Assembly (NCBI RefSeq): GCF_007992835.1
Contig: NZ_BKBA01000009.1
Span: 124,001-188,000 of the forward strand
Length of the DNA: 64,000 bases
Source of the DNA: Knoellia locipacati
Lineage (GTDB): Bacteria > Actinomycetota > Actinomycetes > Actinomycetales > Dermatophilaceae
Direction: 5' to 3'
Of this stretch, positions 61,261 to 64,000 are shown one piece after another (the stretch's first letter is position 1; every line of letters starts with the position of its first letter). Under the pieces are notes generated by a model, which worked only from the letters and a program-made list of their open reading frames with translations, made no database searches and was not told the origin of the DNA. The position numbers and the translations under genes were made by a program.

Positions 61261-63336
61261 GTGATTCGACGTTCCACCGGAGCCATGGCGGTCACCGCCG
61301 CACTGGCCCTCCCCCTGGCGCTGCCCGTTGCGGGCGCCCTCGGCCTCACGGCCGGTCCGAGCGCGGCACCCGCCGCGGCCGCCGCCAAGGCCGACCCGGC
61401 GCGCGACCACGCCGCCCTGGGCCTGTCCAAGGACGAGGAGCTCGTCCTGCGCTCCGTCGTCACGGACAAGGACGGCACCCAGCACGTCCGCTACGACCGC
61501 ACGTTCAAGGGCCTGCGGGTCATCGGTGGCGACCTCGTCGTCGAGAACTCGCCGAAGGGCGCCAAGAAGGACGCCCGCTTCAACGCCTCCGGGCGCGCGT
61601 CCGTCGCCTCGACCACCCCGAAGAAGAGCGACGCCGAGGCCCGCGGGGTCGCGGCGAAGAAGGCCGGTCGTGCGTCGAGCGTCAAGGACAGCGAGCTCGT
61701 CGTCTGGGCCGGCGGCGCCTCGCCGCGCCTGGCCTACGACGTCCTCACCGAGGGCGTCAAGGCCGACCAGACCCCGACCCGGCTGCACACCCTCGTCGAC
61801 GCCGACAACGGCGCGGTCCTGTACTCGTGGGACGAGATCAAGCAGGGCACCGGCAACTCGCAGTACTCCGGCCAGGTGACGCTCAACTCCACGCAGTCCG
61901 GCTCCTCGTGGCTGCTCAAGGACACGCTCGGCAACTACACGACGGACCTCAACGGCGCCACGACCGGCACCGGCACGCAGTTCACCGACGCGGACAACAT
62001 CTGGGGCAACGGGTCGACGACCTCGCGCCAGACCGCCGGTGTCGACGCGCAGTACGGCGCCGAGAAGACCTACGCCTACTACAACTCGGTCCTCGGTCGT
62101 CGCGGCATCTGGGACAACGGCACCGGCGCCCGCAGCCGGGTCCACTACGGCAACGCCTACGTCAACGCGTTCTGGGACGGCACCCAGATGACCTACGGCG
62201 ACGGCTCGGGCAACACCAAGCCGCTCACCTCCATCGACGTCGCGGCCCACGAGATGAGCCACGGTGTCACCGAGAACACCGCCAACCTCAACTACAGCGG
62301 CGACGCGGGCGGCCTCAACGAGGCGACCTCCGACATCTTCGGCACCGCCGTCGAGTTCTACGCCAACAGCTCCACCGACGTGGGCGACTACCTCATCGGC
62401 GAGAAGATCAACATCAACGGCAACGGCACCCCGCTGCGCTACATGGACAAGCCGAGCAAGGACGGCTCGAGCCCCGACTGCTGGTCGACCAACACCAAGA
62501 ACCTCGACCCGCACTACTCCTCGGGTGCGCTCAACCACTGGTTCTACATGGCCTCGGAGGGCTCGGGCGCCAAGACCATCAACGGCGTGAGCTACAACAG
62601 CGCGACCTGTGGCGGTGCCCCCGCCGTGACCGGCGCCGGCCGCTCGAACATCGAGAAGGTCTGGTACCGCACCCTCTCGACGAAGCTCACCTCGGGCAGC
62701 ACGTATGCCGCGGCGCGCAACGGTGCGATCGCCTCCGCCAAGGAGCTCTACGGCGCCTCCAGCGCCACCTGCACCGCGGTCCAGTCGGCCTTCGACGCGA
62801 TCGCGGTCCCGGCCGGGACCGAGTCCTGCGGCGGTGGCTCGACGCCCACGCCGACCCCGACGCCCACGACCCCGCCGTCGGGCAACCTGCTCGCCAACCC
62901 GGGCTTCGAGTCCGGTGCCGTGAGCTGGACCGGCACGGCCGGCCCGATCACGAACAACACCGGTCGCCCGGCCCGCACGGGCTCGTGGAAGCTCTGGCTC
63001 GGGGGCAACGGCTCGGCCTCGACCGAGACGGTCGCGCAGAGCGTGGCCATCCCGTCGACCGTCACCAGCGCGACGCTGTCGTTCTGGCTGCGCTCCGACA
63101 CGGCCGAGAGCGGTAGCACCGCCTACGACACGATGAAGGTCCAGGTCGTCGACGGGGCCACCACCTCGACGCTCGCGACGTACTCCAACGTCGGGACCAA
63201 CGCGACCTACACGCAGAAGTCCTTCGACGTCACGGCATACAAGGGCAGGACGATCAGCGTGAAGTTCCTCCTCTCGGAGGACTCCTCGCTCCAGACGTCC
63301 TTCGTCGTCGACGACACGGCGCTCGCCACCAGCTGA
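61261..63336 (+). CDS. Secreted M4 (thermolysin-like) metalloprotease
   Basis: A 691-residue preproenzyme. A signal peptide (VTAALALPLALPVAGAL) is followed by a FTP/PepSY-type propeptide (about residues 40-195), then the M4 domain. Zinc motif HEMSH and the third ligand in GGLNEATSDIFG are intact, as are NAFWDGTQMTYGDG and the late catalytic His region (SSGALNHWFYM). After a Thr/Pro linker (STPTPTPTPTTPPSG) comes a C-terminal jelly-roll domain beginning NLLANPGFESG, probably for carbohydrate or substrate binding. GTG 61261 follows AAGAGG. It likely digests external protein for nutrition. Confidence 0.93.
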   Translation: MIRRSTGAMAVTAALALPLALPVAGALGLTAGPSAAPAAAAAKADPARDHAALGLSKDEELVLRSVVTDKDGTQHVRYDRTFKGLRVIGGDLVVENSPKGAKKDARFNASGRASVASTTPKKSDAEARGVAAKKAGRASSVKDSELVVWAGGASPRLAYDVLTEGVKADQTPTRLHTLVDADNGAVLYSWDEIKQGTGNSQYSGQVTLNSTQSGSSWLLKDTLGNYTTDLNGATTGTGTQFTDADNIWGNGSTTSRQTAGVDAQYGAEKTYAYYNSVLGRRGIWDNGTGARSRVHYGNAYVNAFWDGTQMTYGDGSGNTKPLTSIDVAAHEMSHGVTENTANLNYSGDAGGLNEATSDIFGTAVEFYANSSTDVGDYLIGEKININGNGTPLRYMDKPSKDGSSPDCWSTNTKNLDPHYSSGALNHWFYMASEGSGAKTINGVSYNSATCGGAPAVTGAGRSNIEKVWYRTLSTKLTSGSTYAAARNGAIASAKELYGASSATCTAVQSAFDAIAVPAGTESCGGGSTPTPTPTPTTPPSGNLLANPGFESGAVSWTGTAGPITNNTGRPARTGSWKLWLGGNGSASTETVAQSVAIPSTVTSATLSFWLRSDTAESGSTAYDTMKVQVVDGATTSTLATYSNVGTNATYTQKSFDVTAYKGRTISVKFLLSEDSSLQTSFVVDDTALATS

Positions 63337-64000
<664 letters not shown>

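Overview
The window is high-GC, densely packed chromosomal DNA from an actinobacterium. RbpA, WhiA, OpcA, a CoaE-GrpB fusion, a DUF3068 protein, an F420-type PPOX enzyme and a mycothiol-type maleylpyruvate isomerase family protein together point to Actinomycetota. The gene set and style suggest Micrococcales, possibly Intrasporangiaceae, but that family is an inference. I see no rRNA, tRNA, transposase, prophage or CRISPR array.

Layout. 1-4.7 kb: end of an AftD-like arabinofuranosyltransferase, an acyltransferase and a DUF3068 protein (cell envelope). 4.7-9.6 kb: a methyltransferase, rpsA with its own promoter, a secreted M23 peptidase, an HTH regulator and a PPOX enzyme. 9.6-16.2 kb: one minus-strand unit of histidine kinase, response regulator, Fbp/Afu-type ABC importer and inositol-monophosphatase-like phosphatase. 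16.2-23.5 kb: a glycosyltransferase, coaE-grpB, an oxidoreductase, uvrB, an MmcQ-like protein and a lipoprotein hydrolase. 23.5-28.8 kb: a palindromic repeat, a yybP-ykoY-type (Mn2+) leader before terC, an EamA exporter, an HNH protein, an MBL hydrolase, a mycothiol-dependent enzyme and a lipoprotein. 28.8-32.0 kb: uvrA with a histone-like tail. 32.0-37.7 kb: a complete livKHMGF branched-chain amino acid importer. 37.9-43.2 kb: a Rieske lipoprotein, then uvrC-rapZ-yvcK-whiA. 43.2-44.4 kb: an AbiEi/DUF559-type gene enclosed by inverted 82-bp repeats. 44.4-48.3 kb: gap-pgk-tpiA-secG-rbpA. 48.4-57.1 kb: tkt-tal-pgi-zwf-opcA-pgl. 57.2-60.9 kb: ctaB and ctaA around an MFS/HTH pair. 61.2-64 kb: two secreted peptidases, M4 and a truncated M28.

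The housekeeping content covers central carbon metabolism (lower glycolysis, a full oxidative and non-oxidative pentose phosphate cluster), nucleotide excision repair (uvrA, uvrB and uvrC, dispersed), heme A biosynthesis and nutrient import.

Three things stand out beyond ordinary annotation. First, the octamer CGGCATAC/GTATGCCG occurs 38 times. It appears in several reading frames, often forces otherwise rare codons, and is paired as inverted repeats just after rpsA and after the Rieske gene; this resembles the behaviour of DNA uptake sequences. Second, an 82-bp structured repeat occurs three times, two of them in inverted orientation bounding an AbiEi/DUF559-type gene like a small mobile cassette. 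Third, UvrA and transketolase carry Lys/Ala-rich basic tails resembling those of histone H1 or actinobacterial HU.
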